64,000 nucleotides of DNA from Streptomyces griseochromogenes (GCF_001542625.1 NZ_CP016279.1:7874001-7938000), one strand, 5' to 3'; shown: positions 18,656 through 30,710, counted from the first letter of the stretch. Notes: generated by a model from the sequence alone, not told the origin. A program made the numbers and translations.

Positions 18656-19983
18656 AGATCCCCTCTTTCCTGCTCCGTGAGAACGGGTGTCACGGCCGCC
18701 GTGACTTCGGCGAACTTGGCCACGGCCGCTCCGCCGGCTCCCAGCCGGGCGAGACAGACTCCCTGCCAGTAGTGACAGGTCAGCGTGGTCGGATGGTCGG
18801 GTCCGAAAGAGGCACGGCAGACGTCCGCCACCATGCCCAGGAGTTCCACGGCCTCGTCCAGGGAGCCGCGCAGGACCAGGCTGACGGCCTCACGCTGGCG
18901 GGCCTCCGCCACCGCGGGTGAGATGCCGCGCCGGATCTGGCTGAGCGTGCCGCTGCTCAGGGACAGTTCGCCGTCGTTGTGCCGTACGCGACGGCTCTCG
19001 ACCGCCGCAGAGGTCGACGAAGACGGCGGAGCGGACTGCGGCACCGCCTCCGCGGTCGGCTCGGCGGCGGGCACGATCCGGTCGGGCGTGGCAGGGCGGT
19101 CCGGGCCGAAGTCGCGCACCGCCCGCTCCCGCAGCTCGCCGGTGACCGCCTCGGCGACCAGTTCCGTGGCGTCCGCCGGCACGCGCAGCAGGTCCCGCAC
19201 CACGGCGGCGGAGGGCCGGCGGGCGGGATCCTTGGCCATGAGGCCTGCGACCAGCTCGGCGAGGTCGGCTGGGACTCCGGGGATGTCGTGCAGGGGCGCA
19301 GCGGCCTCCTGTACGACCCGGAAGATGATCGTCAGTGGTGAGTCGCCGTCGAAGGCCCGCCTGCCCGCGAGCATTTCGTACATGCAGGCGCCGAGGGCGT
19401 AGAGGTCCGACTGCGGTCCGACGCGGTCGCCGCGGATGACCTCGGGCGCCATGTAGAGCGGGGTGCCGATCACCGCGTTGGTCGCGGTGAGGCTGGTCTG
19501 GGTGGTGTCCAGGAGGTGGGCGATGCCGAAGTCCTGCAGGACGACCCGGCCCTCGCGGGTGAGGTGGACATTGCTCGGCTTCACGTCCCGGTGCAGCATG
19601 CCCGCGTTGTGCACGGCGGCCAGGCCCGAGCACATGCCAAAGGCCACCGCCCGCACCAGGTCGGGGGGCAGCGCGCCGCGGATCGACATCAGACGCGCCA
19701 GGTCCACACCCTCCAGCAGCTCCATGACCAGGTAGGGCACCTGCTCGTGCAGGGCGACGTCATGGACCACGACGGCGTTGGGGTGGCTGATCCGCGCCAG
19801 CGCCCGGGCCTCGCGCATGAACCGCTCCGGGAAGGCCGCGTCGGCCGACCCCCTGACCAGCACCTTGACCGCCACACGACGGTCCAGCACAAGGTCCCTG
19901 GCCTCGTAGACCTGGCCCATGCCGCCGGCGCCGAGCGGTCGCTGCACCTCGTACCGGTCGCCGATCATGCGTAAGTCGGCCAT
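18652..19983 (-). CDS. Cytoplasmic Ser/Thr protein kinase with TPR-like tail; TTA codon at position 4
   Basis: 443 residues from ATG 19983, preceded by GGGGGGTGG. It is a PASTA-less Hanks-type kinase: glycine loop LGAGGMGQVY (18-27), Lys40 in VAVKV, HRDVKPSN (131-138), DFG (151-153), and APE in YMAPEV. A Pro/Ser/Ala linker (about 305-340) leads to helices with FGPDHPTTLTCHYWQG, a TPR-type motif. There is no membrane helix. Codon 4 (Leu) is TTA, so efficient translation may need the bldA tRNA; an internal ATG at codon 6 would avoid it but has no ribosome binding site. It is coupled to the EACC1-like and caspase genes and is the likely signalling input of the trio. Confidence 0.94.
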   Translation of the reverse strand: MADLRMIGDRYEVQRPLGAGGMGQVYEARDLVLDRRVAVKVLVRGSADAAFPERFMREARALARISHPNAVVVHDVALHEQVPYLVMELLEGVDLARLMSIRGALPPDLVRAVAFGMCSGLAAVHNAGMLHRDVKPSNVHLTREGRVVLQDFGIAHLLDTTQTSLTATNAVIGTPLYMAPEVIRGDRVGPQSDLYALGACMYEMLAGRRAFDGDSPLTIIFRVVQEAAAPLHDIPGVPADLAELVAGLMAKDPARRPSAAVVRDLLRVPADATELVAEAVTGELRERAVRDFGPDRPATPDRIVPAAEPTAEAVPQSAPPSSSTSAAVESRRVRHNDGELSLSSGTLSQIRRGISPAVAEARQREAVSLVLRGSLDEAVELLGMVADVCRASFGPDHPTTLTCHYWQGVCLARLGAGGAAVAKFAEVTAAVTPVLTEQERGDL

Positions 19984-20069
19984 GCCACCCCCCGAGCCCC
20001 GGATTCCCCGATCATCCCGCCCGACTCGGCCGTCGGGCAACCGGTTCGGGCGAACGAGGCGGGAGGTTC

Positions 20070-22619
<2,550 letters not shown>

Positions 22620-23240
22620 GAGGGCTCCTCGTGCACGATCCGGGTCCCCCGGTCAGGCTCCGGAGACCCCATGGTATCGATCCTGCGCCTAGTCATCGCC
22701 TTCAGGCGGATGTAAGGACCTTTCACCGTTGAAACACGAGGGACTGCCGGGGGATTCCAAGGGGGGTCATCAGGGTGTTCCGGGGGTGACTGCGAGGTGT
22801 CGGGTGGGGGCGCGGGGTGGGGTGGGCGGCGGGAGGCGCGGGGTGAGGCGGAAGGTGAGGGGATGAGGCTGGGGTTCGGTACGGCGGCGCGGACACGGAG
22901 GAGACGCTGCTGCCCCCACAGCTGGCGCGAACCTCGACGAGACGCCCCCCCGCGGGAGCGGACGCGGAGGAGACGCTGCTGCCCCTACAGCTGGCGCAGA
23001 CGCAGAAGAGGTGCTGCGGTAACGGCGGCCCGGACGCGGCGGAGGGAGCGCGGCCTCATGGCTGGCGTGGATGCCGAGGAGGTGTCGCCGGGGCGGAAGG
23101 TGCGGACGCCGACGGTGGTGGGGCCCCGCGGGGGCCACCCGCGGTCGGCGACGAGAGCCGCACGGGTGGTGCGGGTGGGAAAAACGAAGCGGCCGAAGGC
23201 GAAGCCGAGGTCGCTCGGTCCGCCAACGGCCGCACCATGC
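22620..23240. other. Intergenic region between apt and relA
   Basis: A 621-base gap with no gene I can support. The part next to relA should hold its promoter. The middle contains long imperfect direct repeats. Open frames here encode only Arg/Pro/Ala-rich repeats on either strand and look like shadows of the GC bias. Confidence 0.6.
22890..22997. repeat. Two 39-base direct repeats, plus a degenerate third copy
   Basis: Positions 22890-22928 and 22959-22997 are identical except for two bases; both read CGGAC(A/G)CGGAGGAGACGC... and end in ACAGCTGGCGC or its equivalent. The spacing is 69 bases. A weaker copy starts near 23030 (CGGACGCGGCGGAGG) and ends in TGGCTGGCG. The function is unknown; tandem duplication is the simplest explanation. 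Confidence 0.75.
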
Positions 23241-23780
23241 TCAGATCTGGAGCAACGCCTCCAGCGGCGCCCCGCCCAGCGCCGGGTCAAGACGCCCGCG
23301 CCCACCCAGGAAGCCCAGCTCCATGAGAACCGCGAGCCCCGAAACCTCGGCACCGGCCCGCTGGATGAGCTGGATCGCGGCCTCGGCGGTGCCCCCCGTG
23401 GCGAGCACGTCGTCCACGATCAGCACCCGGTCCCCGGAGGACAGATCCTCCGCGTGCACCTCGATCTCCGCCGAGCCGTACTCCAGGTCGTACGCCTGCC
23501 GAAGCGTCGCCCCCGGCAGCTTGCCCGCCTTGCGGACCGGAATGAACCCGAGGCCCGCCCGGACCGCGACCGGCGCGCCCAGGATGAAGCCCCGGGCCTC
23601 CAGGCCGACGACCTTGGTCGCGCCGGAGTTCGCGGCGATCTCGGCCAGCGCGTCCGTGAGGGCCGTGAAGGCCGCCGGGTCCGCCAGCAGCGGAGTGATG
23701 TCCTTGAACATCACCCCCGGCTCCGGGTAATCGGCCACATCACGGATGCGGCTGAGCAGCAGTTCCTTGATCTCGGTCAT
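23241..23780 (-). CDS. apt: Adenine phosphoribosyltransferase
   Basis: A 179-residue purine salvage enzyme converting adenine and PRPP to AMP. The PRPP-binding motif is VLIVDDVLATGGTA (about 119-132), with the family segments YPEPGVMFKDITPLL and EARGFILGAPVA. Length is normal. ATG 23780 overlaps the secF stop (ATGA), placing apt at the end of the yajC-secD-secF transcript. Confidence 0.97.
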   Translation of the reverse strand: MTEIKELLLSRIRDVADYPEPGVMFKDITPLLADPAAFTALTDALAEIAANSGATKVVGLEARGFILGAPVAVRAGLGFIPVRKAGKLPGATLRQAYDLEYGSAEIEVHAEDLSSGDRVLIVDDVLATGGTAEAAIQLIQRAGAEVSGLAVLMELGFLGGRGRLDPALGGAPLEALLQI

Positions 23781-24886
23781 CGCCGCTTCCCCGAGGGTCG
23801 GCCGCGGCCCCGGCTGCGGGACGCGGGCTGGTTGCGCGGACCCACCACGGCGGGAGCGGCGTCACTCGGATCGTCGCCCGCGGTGGTCCGTGCCTCCACC
23901 AGGTCCTCCCCGGCCGCGGCCTGCGCACGCTTGGCCAGGACCCGCTTCCTGAGCGCCTTCATCGCCGGCTCGCGCTCCTTGAGGTCGGCGACGAGCGGCG
24001 TGGCGATGAAGATCGAGGAGTACGCACCGGCGGCGAGGCCGACGAACAGCGACAGCGAGATGTCGTTCAGCGTGCCGGCCCCGAGGAAGCCACCGCCGAT
24101 GAACAGCAAGCCCGCCACCGGCAGCAGGGCGACCACGGTGGTGTTGATCGAGCGGACCAGGGTGCCGTTGATCGACTGGTTGGCGATGTCGCTGTAGGTG
24201 AAGCGGGTCTGCTTGGTGATGTCCTTCGTCTGCTCCTTGAGGCTGTCGAAGACGACGACCGTGTCGTAGAGCGAGTAACCGAGGATCGTCAGCAGGCCGA
24301 TGACCGTACCGGGCGTGACCTCGAAGCCGACGAGGGCGTAGATACCGGTCGTGATGGTGATGTCGTGGATCAGCGCGACGAGCGCCGCGATGGCCATGCG
24401 CCACTCGAAGGCGATCGCCAGGTAGATCACCACGAGCACCATGAAGATCGCCAGGCCCTCCCAGGCCTTGTTGGCGATCTGCTCGCCCCAGCTCGGGCCG
24501 ACCAGGTCGGCGTTGAGCTTCTCCGGGTTGATGTTCAGATCCTTGGCCAGCGTCTGCCTGATCTGGTCGGACTTGTCGGTTTCGATGCCGGCGATCTGGA
24601 TGCGCAGGCTGCCGTTGCCGAGCTTCTGCACGACCGCCTCGTGGCCCGAGGCGTCCTTGGCGTATCCCTCGGCCGTGGCCACGGAGGTGCTCATGTGCGT
24701 CGGGGTCGTGAAGACCGCTCCGCCCTGGAACTCGATGCCCCAGTTCAGGCCGCGCACCGCCAGGCCGAGGATGGCCGTGATGGTGATCAGGATCGAGACG
24801 CCGTACCAGATCTTGCGCTTGCCGACGAAGTCGTAGCTGATCTCACCACGGTGCAGTCGGGCGCCGAGGCTGCCGAGTTTCGACAT
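23777..24886 (-). CDS. secF: Protein translocase subunit SecF
   Basis: A 369-residue RND-like membrane protein that, with SecD, helps the Sec translocon release exported proteins using proton motive force. It has an N-terminal helix (residues 27-46), the family motif GIEFQGGAVF, a periplasmic domain to about 150, then five helices including ILGYSLYDTVVVFDS. A 70-residue hydrophilic, basic C-terminal tail follows. It starts 3 bases after secD and overlaps apt, consistent with an operon. Confidence 0.97.
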   Translation of the reverse strand: MSKLGSLGARLHRGEISYDFVGKRKIWYGVSILITITAILGLAVRGLNWGIEFQGGAVFTTPTHMSTSVATAEGYAKDASGHEAVVQKLGNGSLRIQIAGIETDKSDQIRQTLAKDLNINPEKLNADLVGPSWGEQIANKAWEGLAIFMVLVVIYLAIAFEWRMAIAALVALIHDITITTGIYALVGFEVTPGTVIGLLTILGYSLYDTVVVFDSLKEQTKDITKQTRFTYSDIANQSINGTLVRSINTTVVALLPVAGLLFIGGGFLGAGTLNDISLSLFVGLAAGAYSSIFIATPLVADLKEREPAMKALRKRVLAKRAQAAAGEDLVEARTTAGDDPSDAAPAVVGPRNQPASRSRGRGRPSGKRR

Positions 24887-24889
24887 CGC

Positions 24890-26680
24890 TCACGCTTCCT
24901 TCGGGTCGACAGAGCCGGCGGCGGGACCGGCGGGACGGCGGGTACGGCGCAGCGGCGGCTTGGCACCCAGGCTCTTCGGGTCGAGTCCGGACCACTTGTG
25001 GCCGTTCGCGAAGAACGCGCGGCGGGCGAGGAGCGTCATCAGCGGCTTGGTGAAGAAGAAGACGACGACCACGTCGAGCACGGTGGTCAGGCCGAGCGTG
25101 AACGCGAAGCCCTGCACCTTGCCGACGGTCACGATGAACAGCACGGCGGCGGCGAGGAACGACACGAAGTCGGAGACCAGGATGGTGCGCCGGGCACGCG
25201 GCCAGGCCCGCTCGACGGCGGGGCGCAGCGAGCGGCCCTCGCGGATCTCGTCCCTTATGCGCTCGAAGTACACGATGAACGAGTCCGCGGTGATACCGAT
25301 GGCCACGATCGCACCGCAGACGGCCGGCAGGTTCAGCGCGAAGTGGATGGCCGGGCCGAGCAGCGACATGATCACGTAGGTGAGGATCGCGGAGACCAGC
25401 AGGGAGGCCATCGCGACGATCGACAGGCCGCGGTAGTAGGCGATCAGGTAGATCACGACCAGGGCGAGGCCGATCGCGCCGGCGAGCAGACCGGCGTGCA
25501 GCTGCTCACCGCCGAGCGCGGCGGTCACCGTGGTGACGGTGTCCTCCTTGAAGGACAGCGGCAGGGCACCGTACGACAGCATGTTGGCGAGGCTCTGCGC
25601 CTCCTGCTGGGTGAAGCGGCCGGAGATCTCCGCCTGGCCGCCGGTGATGGCGTTCTGCACGAACGGGCTGGAGACGACCTGGCCGTCGAGGACGATGCCG
25701 AACTCGTTCTGCGGGGTCTGGTTCTTGGCCAGCTGGCCGGTGATGTCCCCGAACTTCTTCGACCCGCTGGAGGTGAAGGTCATCTGGACCTGCCAGCCGG
25801 AGGCGCCCTGGGTGTCGAAGACCGCCTGGGCCTTCTTCACCTCGGTGCCGTCCACGGCGGCCGGGCCGAGGACGTACTTGTACCAGACCTTGTTGATCTC
25901 ACCACAGGCCACGGTGGGCTCGCCGGGCTTGGCGTTGGTGCCGGCCTTGGCGCGCTGGTCGGGCTTGGTGCAGTTCAGGGCGGCGTACTGGGCCTGCAGC
26001 TTGCCGGCCTCGGCGCCGGCGCCGGAGGACGAGGCGGACGGGCTCGGGGAGGACGAGCCACTCGGGGAGGGGGAGCCGCTCGGCGAGCCGGAGGACGACG
26101 GCGTGGCGTCGGCCTTCAGACCGTCGGTGACGGCGCGGCCCTGCGAGGTGGCCGTGGCCGTCGGGGACGCGGAGGAGGACGAGGAGGCCTTCTGGTTGCC
26201 GGAGGCGCTGCTCGACGGGCTCGGCGAGCCGCTGCCGCTGGAGGAGGCGCTCGGTGAGGGGCTCGGCGCGGCGGCGCCGCTGGGCTCGCTGGCGAGGACC
26301 GGGCGGAAGTACAGCTTGGCGGTGGTGCCGACCTGCTGCTGGGCTTCCTTAGAGTTGGTGCCCTTGGGGATGTTCACGATGATGTGGTCGTTCCCCTGGG
26401 TCTGCACCTCCGCCTCGGAGACGCCCAGGCCATTGACACGGCGGTTCATGATGTCGACCGCGGTGTCCATGTTGGCCTTGTTGATCGCGGACCCCTGGTC
26501 GGCCTTCGCCTTGAGCGTGATGCTCGTACCACCGGCGAGGTCGATGCCGAGACGCGGAGTGGTGTTCCCGGAGGCGAACATTCCCCCGGCGAGCGCCACG
26601 ATGGCGATCAGGATGAGGGCCAGCGAGCGCCCTGGCTTGCTCTGGGCACTCGCGCTCCGGCCCTTCTTAGGTGCTGCCAC
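24890..26680 (-). CDS. secD: Protein translocase subunit SecD
   Basis: A 596-residue partner of SecF. It has an N-terminal helix (residues 17-37), GIDLAGGTSITL, a periplasmic domain and six C-terminal helices with DSFIVYFERIRDE and the final LVSDFVSFLAAAVLF. A long Ser/Pro/Gly/Ala-rich stretch (about residues 135-228) interrupts the periplasmic P1 region; such linkers occur in streptomycete SecD and are expected to be disordered. Starts at GTG 26680, giving AAPKKGRSASAQ. Confidence 0.97.
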   Translation of the reverse strand: MAAPKKGRSASAQSKPGRSLALILIAIVALAGGMFASGNTTPRLGIDLAGGTSITLKAKADQGSAINKANMDTAVDIMNRRVNGLGVSEAEVQTQGNDHIIVNIPKGTNSKEAQQQVGTTAKLYFRPVLASEPSGAAAPSPSPSASSSGSGSPSPSSSASGNQKASSSSSASPTATATSQGRAVTDGLKADATPSSSGSPSGSPSPSGSSSPSPSASSSGAGAEAGKLQAQYAALNCTKPDQRAKAGTNAKPGEPTVACGEINKVWYKYVLGPAAVDGTEVKKAQAVFDTQGASGWQVQMTFTSSGSKKFGDITGQLAKNQTPQNEFGIVLDGQVVSSPFVQNAITGGQAEISGRFTQQEAQSLANMLSYGALPLSFKEDTVTTVTAALGGEQLHAGLLAGAIGLALVVIYLIAYYRGLSIVAMASLLVSAILTYVIMSLLGPAIHFALNLPAVCGAIVAIGITADSFIVYFERIRDEIREGRSLRPAVERAWPRARRTILVSDFVSFLAAAVLFIVTVGKVQGFAFTLGLTTVLDVVVVFFFTKPLMTLLARRAFFANGHKWSGLDPKSLGAKPPLRRTRRPAGPAAGSVDPKEA

Positions 26681-26821
26681 CTTCTCGTACTCCCTCTCGG
26701 GCCGCCCCGCGCCCGGTCGGCGCGGTCGGCCATGACATGGTGTCGGGCTCCCGTTGGCGAAACAGAGGCGCCCGGGGTACGCGGGGCGCGATCAGGTCGC
26801 ACCGCGCACCCCGGGACGTGA

Positions 26822-27325
26822 CTACTTCGCGTCGGAGTCGCCGTCGGTCTTCTTCGGCTCTTCGTCCGCCTTGGCCTCGGCGGCCTCGGCCGCGTCGGCC
26901 TTGTCCTCCTCGGCGTCCTTCTTACCAAGGTCGACTGCCTTGTCGTCGGAAGCGGCGGCAGCGGCGGCAGGCTCGTCGGTCGCGTCGGACTCGGTGAGGG
27001 AGGAGGCGTCGTCCGGGACGACGTCGGACTTCAGGTCGTGCTCGATGCCGTGGACGATGCGGTTGTACTCGTCGTCGCTGAGGACGGCGCCGATCGCGTT
27101 CTTGGCGAAGAGAAGATCGACGCCCGGTCCGGCGTCGAGGAGGACCGTGTCCTCGTTGACCTCCTTGACCGTCGCGTACATCCCCCCGATGGTGCGGACA
27201 CCGGATCCGGGCTGCATCTCGTTCCGCATGGAGGCGGCCTGCTGCTGCTTCTTCTTGGCCGAGCGTGTCATCAGGAACATGGCCGCGATGAGCACGATGA
27301 AGGGGAGAAGGGTAAAGGCATTCAC
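26822..27325 (-). CDS. yajC: Preprotein translocase accessory subunit YajC
   Basis: 167 residues from GTG 27325. There is one N-terminal membrane helix (NAFTLLPFIVLIAAMFLMTR), then the YajC domain (QPGSGVRTIGGMYATVKEV and VDLLFAKNAIGAVL). A long acidic Ala/Asp/Glu/Lys-rich tail makes it longer than the typical 90-110 residue YajC. It is the first gene of the yajC-secD-secF-apt run. The upstream in-frame extension to 27436 is not conserved in character. Confidence 0.93.
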   Translation of the reverse strand: MNAFTLLPFIVLIAAMFLMTRSAKKKQQQAASMRNEMQPGSGVRTIGGMYATVKEVNEDTVLLDAGPGVDLLFAKNAIGAVLSDDEYNRIVHGIEHDLKSDVVPDDASSLTESDATDEPAAAAAASDDKAVDLGKKDAEEDKADAAEAAEAKADEEPKKTDGDSDAK

Positions 27326-27501
27326 GGGACGGAATTTCCTTCGCGCGACCGCGCGGTGAGCGGCCTGATGGATGGGGGTTGGTCGGCGCCACCCACAAGG
27401 GCGGCATCGGCGGAGTCTAAGCGAGTCCGCGTGCATGGAACAACGCTCAGCATGGCACCTGGGTTCCTGCGTTCGCCAATGCCCTCGCCGTCACGGAGCC
27501 G

Positions 27502-28596
27502 TCACGCCCCGAACAGGTCCTGTTGTCCGTTTCCCCCGGCTGACGTGCGCGGCGGGGTCAGACCGAGATGTGCCCATGCCGCGGGAGTGGCGACCCGGCC
27601 ACGCGGGGTACGGGCGAGCAGGCCCTCCCGGACCAGGAACGGTTCGGCCACTTCCTCGACGGTCTCCCGCTCCTCCCCCACCGCGACGGCGAGCGTGGAC
27701 AGGCCGACCGGGCCGCCGCCGAACAGCTTCAGCAGCGCCTGAAGCACCGCCCGGTCGAGACGGTCGAGGCCGCGCGCGTCGACCTCGTAGACCGCGAGGG
27801 CTGCCGCGGCGATCTCCCGGGTGATGAAGCCGTCCGCCTTGACCTGCGCATAGTCGCGCACGCGGCGCAGCAGGCGGTTGGCGATGCGGGGCGTGCCGCG
27901 GGAGCGGCCGGCGATCTCGGCGGCGCCGTCCGGGTCGATCTCGACGTCGAGCAGGCTCGCCGAGCGGTGCACGACCCGCTCCAGCTCGGCGGGCTCGTAG
28001 AACTCCATGTGCCCGGTGAAGCCGAAGCGGTCGCGCAGCGGGGGCGGCAGCAGGCCCGCGCGCGTGGTGGCGCCGACCAGGGTGAACGGGGGCAGCTCCA
28101 GGGGGATGGCGGTGGCGCCGGGGCCCTTGCCGACGATCACGTCGACGCGGAAGTCCTCCATGGCCATGTACAGCATCTCCTCGGCGGGCCGGGACATGCG
28201 GTGGATCTCGTCCAGGAAGAGGACCTCTCCCTCCTGAAGAGAGGAGAGGATCGCGGCGAGGTCGCCGGCGTGCTGGATGGCGGGGCCGGAGGTGATGCGG
28301 ATGGGGGCGCCCATCTCGGCGGCGATGATCATCGACAGGGTGGTCTTGCCGAGGCCGGGCGCGCCCGAGAGCAGCACGTGGTCGGCGGTCGCACCCCGCG
28401 CGCGTGCGGCGCGCAGGACGAGGTCGAGCTGTTCGCGGACCTTCTCCTGGCCGATGAACTCGCCGAGGTCCTTGGGCCGCAGGGCGGCCTCGACAGCCTG
28501 GTCCTCCCCGTCGGCGGCAGCGCCCACCAGCCGCTCCGCGGCGGGGCCGACGAGCCGTTCCTCGGCGGAGGCGTCGGTCGTGTCGTCCCAGTTCAC
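27502..28596 (-). CDS. ruvB: Holliday junction branch-migration helicase RuvB
   Basis: A 364-residue AAA+ motor of the RuvABC resolvasome. It has [18 protein letters not shown], Walker A GAPGLGKT, Walker [10 protein letters not shown], and a C-terminal winged-helix domain with [13 protein letters not shown]. It is slightly longer than E. coli RuvB at the N-terminus. The ruvA stop lies 26 bases upstream, and the three genes are in the order ruvC-ruvA-ruvB. Confidence 0.98.
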   Translation of the reverse strand: MNWDDTTDASAEERLVGPAAERLVGAAADGEDQAVEAALRPKDLGEFIGQEKVREQLDLVLRAARARGATADHVLLSGAPGLGKTTLSMIIAAEMGAPIRITSGPAIQHAGDLAAILSSLQEGEVLFLDEIHRMSRPAEEMLYMAMEDFRVDVIVGKGPGATAIPLELPPFTLVGATTRAGLLPPPLRDRFGFTGHMEFYEPAELERVVHRSASLLDVEIDPDGAAEIAGRSRGTPRIANRLLRRVRDYAQVKADGFITREIAAAALAVYEVDARGLDRLDRAVLQALLKLFGGGPVGLSTLAVAVGEERETVEEVAEPFLVREGLLARTPRGRVATPAAWAHLGLTPPRTSAGGNGQQDLFGA

Positions 28597-28622
28597 TCGA
28601 GATCTCCTAGCGGGGGCGCAGG

Positions 28623-29231
28623 TCAGCGGGCGCGGTTGAGGGTCTGCAGGGCGGCCTTGAGCAGCGGGCCCACCTGGGGCGTGCCGCCCGCGGCCTCGGC
28701 CTGCGGGGCGACGGCGGCGACGGCCTCCTCGGCCTCCCGGGTCGCGTAGCCGAGCCCGATGAGGGCCGCGTGCAGCTGGTCGCGCCAGCCCTGGGTCACC
28801 GGGGCGCCGACCGCGGGGGCCGCGCCGGTGGGGGCGCCGAGCCGGTCCTTCAGCTCCAGCAGCAGCTTCTGAGCACCCTTCTTGCCGATGCCGGGGACGG
28901 CGGTGAGGGCCTTCTCGTCACCGGTGGCGACGGCACGCCGCAGCGCGTCCGGGGTGTGCACGGCGAGCATGGCCTGGGCCAGGCGCGGGCCGACGCCGCT
29001 CGCGGTCTGCAGCAGCACGAAGACCTGGCGCTCGTCGTCGTCGGCGAAGCCGTACAGGGTCAGCGAGTCCTCGCGTACGACCAGGGAGGTGTGCAGCTTG
29101 GCGGGCCGGCCGACGCGGAGCGTCGACAGCGTGCCCGGCGTGCACTGGACGGCCATGCCGACGCCGCCGACCTCGACGACGGCCGCGTCGGGGGCGAGGG
29201 CGGCGACCGGTCCGCTGACGAAGGCGATCAT
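28623..29231 (-). CDS. ruvA: Holliday junction DNA-binding protein RuvA
   Basis: 202 residues from ATG 29231. The N-terminal OB domain begins [20 protein letters not shown]. The helix-hairpin-helix region has [14 protein letters not shown] and [18 protein letters not shown], and a C-terminal three-helix domain contacts RuvB. The start overlaps the ruvC stop by four bases (ATGA), so they are coupled. Confidence 0.97.
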   Translation of the reverse strand: MIAFVSGPVAALAPDAAVVEVGGVGMAVQCTPGTLSTLRVGRPAKLHTSLVVREDSLTLYGFADDDERQVFVLLQTASGVGPRLAQAMLAVHTPDALRRAVATGDEKALTAVPGIGKKGAQKLLLELKDRLGAPTGAAPAVGAPVTQGWRDQLHAALIGLGYATREAEEAVAAVAPQAEAAGGTPQVGPLLKAALQTLNRAR

Positions 29232-29767
29232 GCCGTGCGGCCTTTCGTTGCGTTGACGGTGTGCAGGGCGACGGCCTGCTGGAGCCGGTTCTGGGCGGGG
29301 GCGCGCCAGATGTGGCAGATGGCGAGGGCGAGGGCGTCGGCGGCATCGGCGGGCTTGGGCGGTGCGGCGAGCCGGAGCAGCCGGGTGACCATGGCGCCGA
29401 CCTGGGCCTTGTCCGCGCGGCCGCTGCCGGTTACGGCGGCCTTGACCTCGCTGGGGGTGTGCAGGGCGACCGGGATGCCGCGCCGGGCGGCGCACAGCAT
29501 CGCAACCGCGCTGACCTGTGCGGTGCCCATCACCGTGCGCACATTGTGCTGGCTGAAGACGCGCTCAACGGCGACGACCTCGGGCCGGTGCTCGTCCAGC
29601 CACTCCTCGATGCCCTCTTCGGCGGCGAGCAGGCGCAGGCTCAGGTCGGCGTCCACGGGTGTCCGTACGACACCGACGCCGAGCATGGTCAGCGGCCGGC
29701 CCGCGATCCCCTCGACGACGCCGATGCCACACCGCGTCAGTCCGGGGTCCACCCCCAGTACGCGCAC
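29228..29767 (-). CDS. ruvC: Crossover junction endodeoxyribonuclease RuvC
   Basis: 179 residues from GTG 29767, after GAGGGG. This RNase H-like resolvase cuts Holliday junctions. The catalytic acids are in [12 protein letters not shown] (first Asp), [12 protein letters not shown] (Glu) and [10 protein letters not shown] (final Asp pair). The longer frame to 29872 adds no family sequence. Confidence 0.97.
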   Translation of the reverse strand: MRVLGVDPGLTRCGIGVVEGIAGRPLTMLGVGVVRTPVDADLSLRLLAAEEGIEEWLDEHRPEVVAVERVFSQHNVRTVMGTAQVSAVAMLCAARRGIPVALHTPSEVKAAVTGSGRADKAQVGAMVTRLLRLAAPPKPADAADALALAICHIWRAPAQNRLQQAVALHTVNATKGRTA

Positions 29768-29850
29768 CGCGCCCCTCCCCTCTGTGAGCTCCGGACGACT
29801 GTGATCTCCCGGATGACGCCAGGCTAACGGCTGCCACCGACAACGACGGC

Positions 29851-29878
29851 GGGCCGGTGGGATGTGTCCCACCGGCCC
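29851..29878. terminator. Hairpin between yebC and ruvC
   Basis: GGGCCGGTGGGA-TGTG-TCCCACCGGCCC is a perfect 12-base stem 31 bases past the yebC stop on its coding strand. No U-run follows. It probably ends or attenuates the yebC transcript before ruvC. Confidence 0.75.
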
Positions 29879-29908
29879 GTCGGAGAACCTGCCGTGCCCG
29901 CGGCAGCG

Positions 29909-30661
29909 TTACGCGTCGACCTTCTCCATGATCTCGTCGCTGACGTCGAAGTTGGCGAAGACGTTCTGCACATCGTCGCTGTCCTCGAGCGCGTCGATCA
30001 GCTTGAAGATCTTCTTGGCGCCCTCCTCGTCCAGCTCGACCTGGACGGACGGCACGAAGCTGGAGTCGGCGGAGTCGTAGTCGATGCCGGCCTCCTGGAG
30101 GGCGGTGCGGACCGCGACCAGGTCGGTGGCCTCGCTGATGACCTCGAAGGTCTCGCCGAGGTCGTTGACCTCCTCGGCACCGGCGTCCAGGACGGCACCG
30201 AGGACGTCGTCCTCGGACAGCTCGCCCTTGGGGACGATGACGACACCCTTGCGGCTGAACATGTACGACACCGAGCCCGGGTCGGCCATGTTGCCGCCGT
30301 TGCGGGTCATGGCGACACGGACGTCGGAGGCGGCGCGGTTGCGGTTGTCGGTGAGGCACTCGATGAGCACCGCGACACCGTTCGGGCCGTAGCCCTCGTA
30401 CATGATCGTCTCGTAGTCGGCGCCACCGGCCTCGAGACCGCCGCCGCGCTTGACCGCGGAGTCGATGTTCTTGTTCGGGACCGACTGCTTCTTGGCCTTC
30501 TGGATGGCGTCGTAGAGCGTCGGGTTACCGTCGATGTCGACGCCGCCCATGCGCGCCGCGACCTCGATGTTCTTGATCAGCTTCGCGAAGAGCTTGCCGC
30601 GCTTGGCATCGATCACGGCCTTCTTGTGCTTCGTCGTAGCCCATTTAGAGTGGCCGGACAT
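29909..30661 (-). CDS. YebC/PmpR-family protein
   Basis: 250 residues of the YebC/TACO1 family. Begins [19 protein letters not shown], the strongly conserved opening. It continues with [20 protein letters not shown] and the conserved GGMLEPG-equivalent region '[15 protein letters not shown]'. Members are described as transcriptional regulators or as translation factors relieving stalls. Conserved neighbour of pdxT and ruvC in actinobacteria. Confidence 0.96.
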   Translation of the reverse strand: MSGHSKWATTKHKKAVIDAKRGKLFAKLIKNIEVAARMGGVDIDGNPTLYDAIQKAKKQSVPNKNIDSAVKRGGGLEAGGADYETIMYEGYGPNGVAVLIECLTDNRNRAASDVRVAMTRNGGNMADPGSVSYMFSRKGVVIVPKGELSEDDVLGAVLDAGAEEVNDLGETFEVISEATDLVAVRTALQEAGIDYDSADSSFVPSVQVELDEEGAKKIFKLIDALEDSDDVQNVFANFDVSDEIMEKVDA

Positions 30662-30710
30662 CTGCCTGTCTCCTTCGCGTAACCCATCTCTGCAACGAAC
30701 TCCAGAGATC

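Noticed and set aside
22797..24197. A 466-codon plus-strand frame over the apt-relA gap and apt/secF
   Set aside because: Arg-rich and repetitive, and it crosses two real minus-strand genes; no family resemblance or ribosome binding site.
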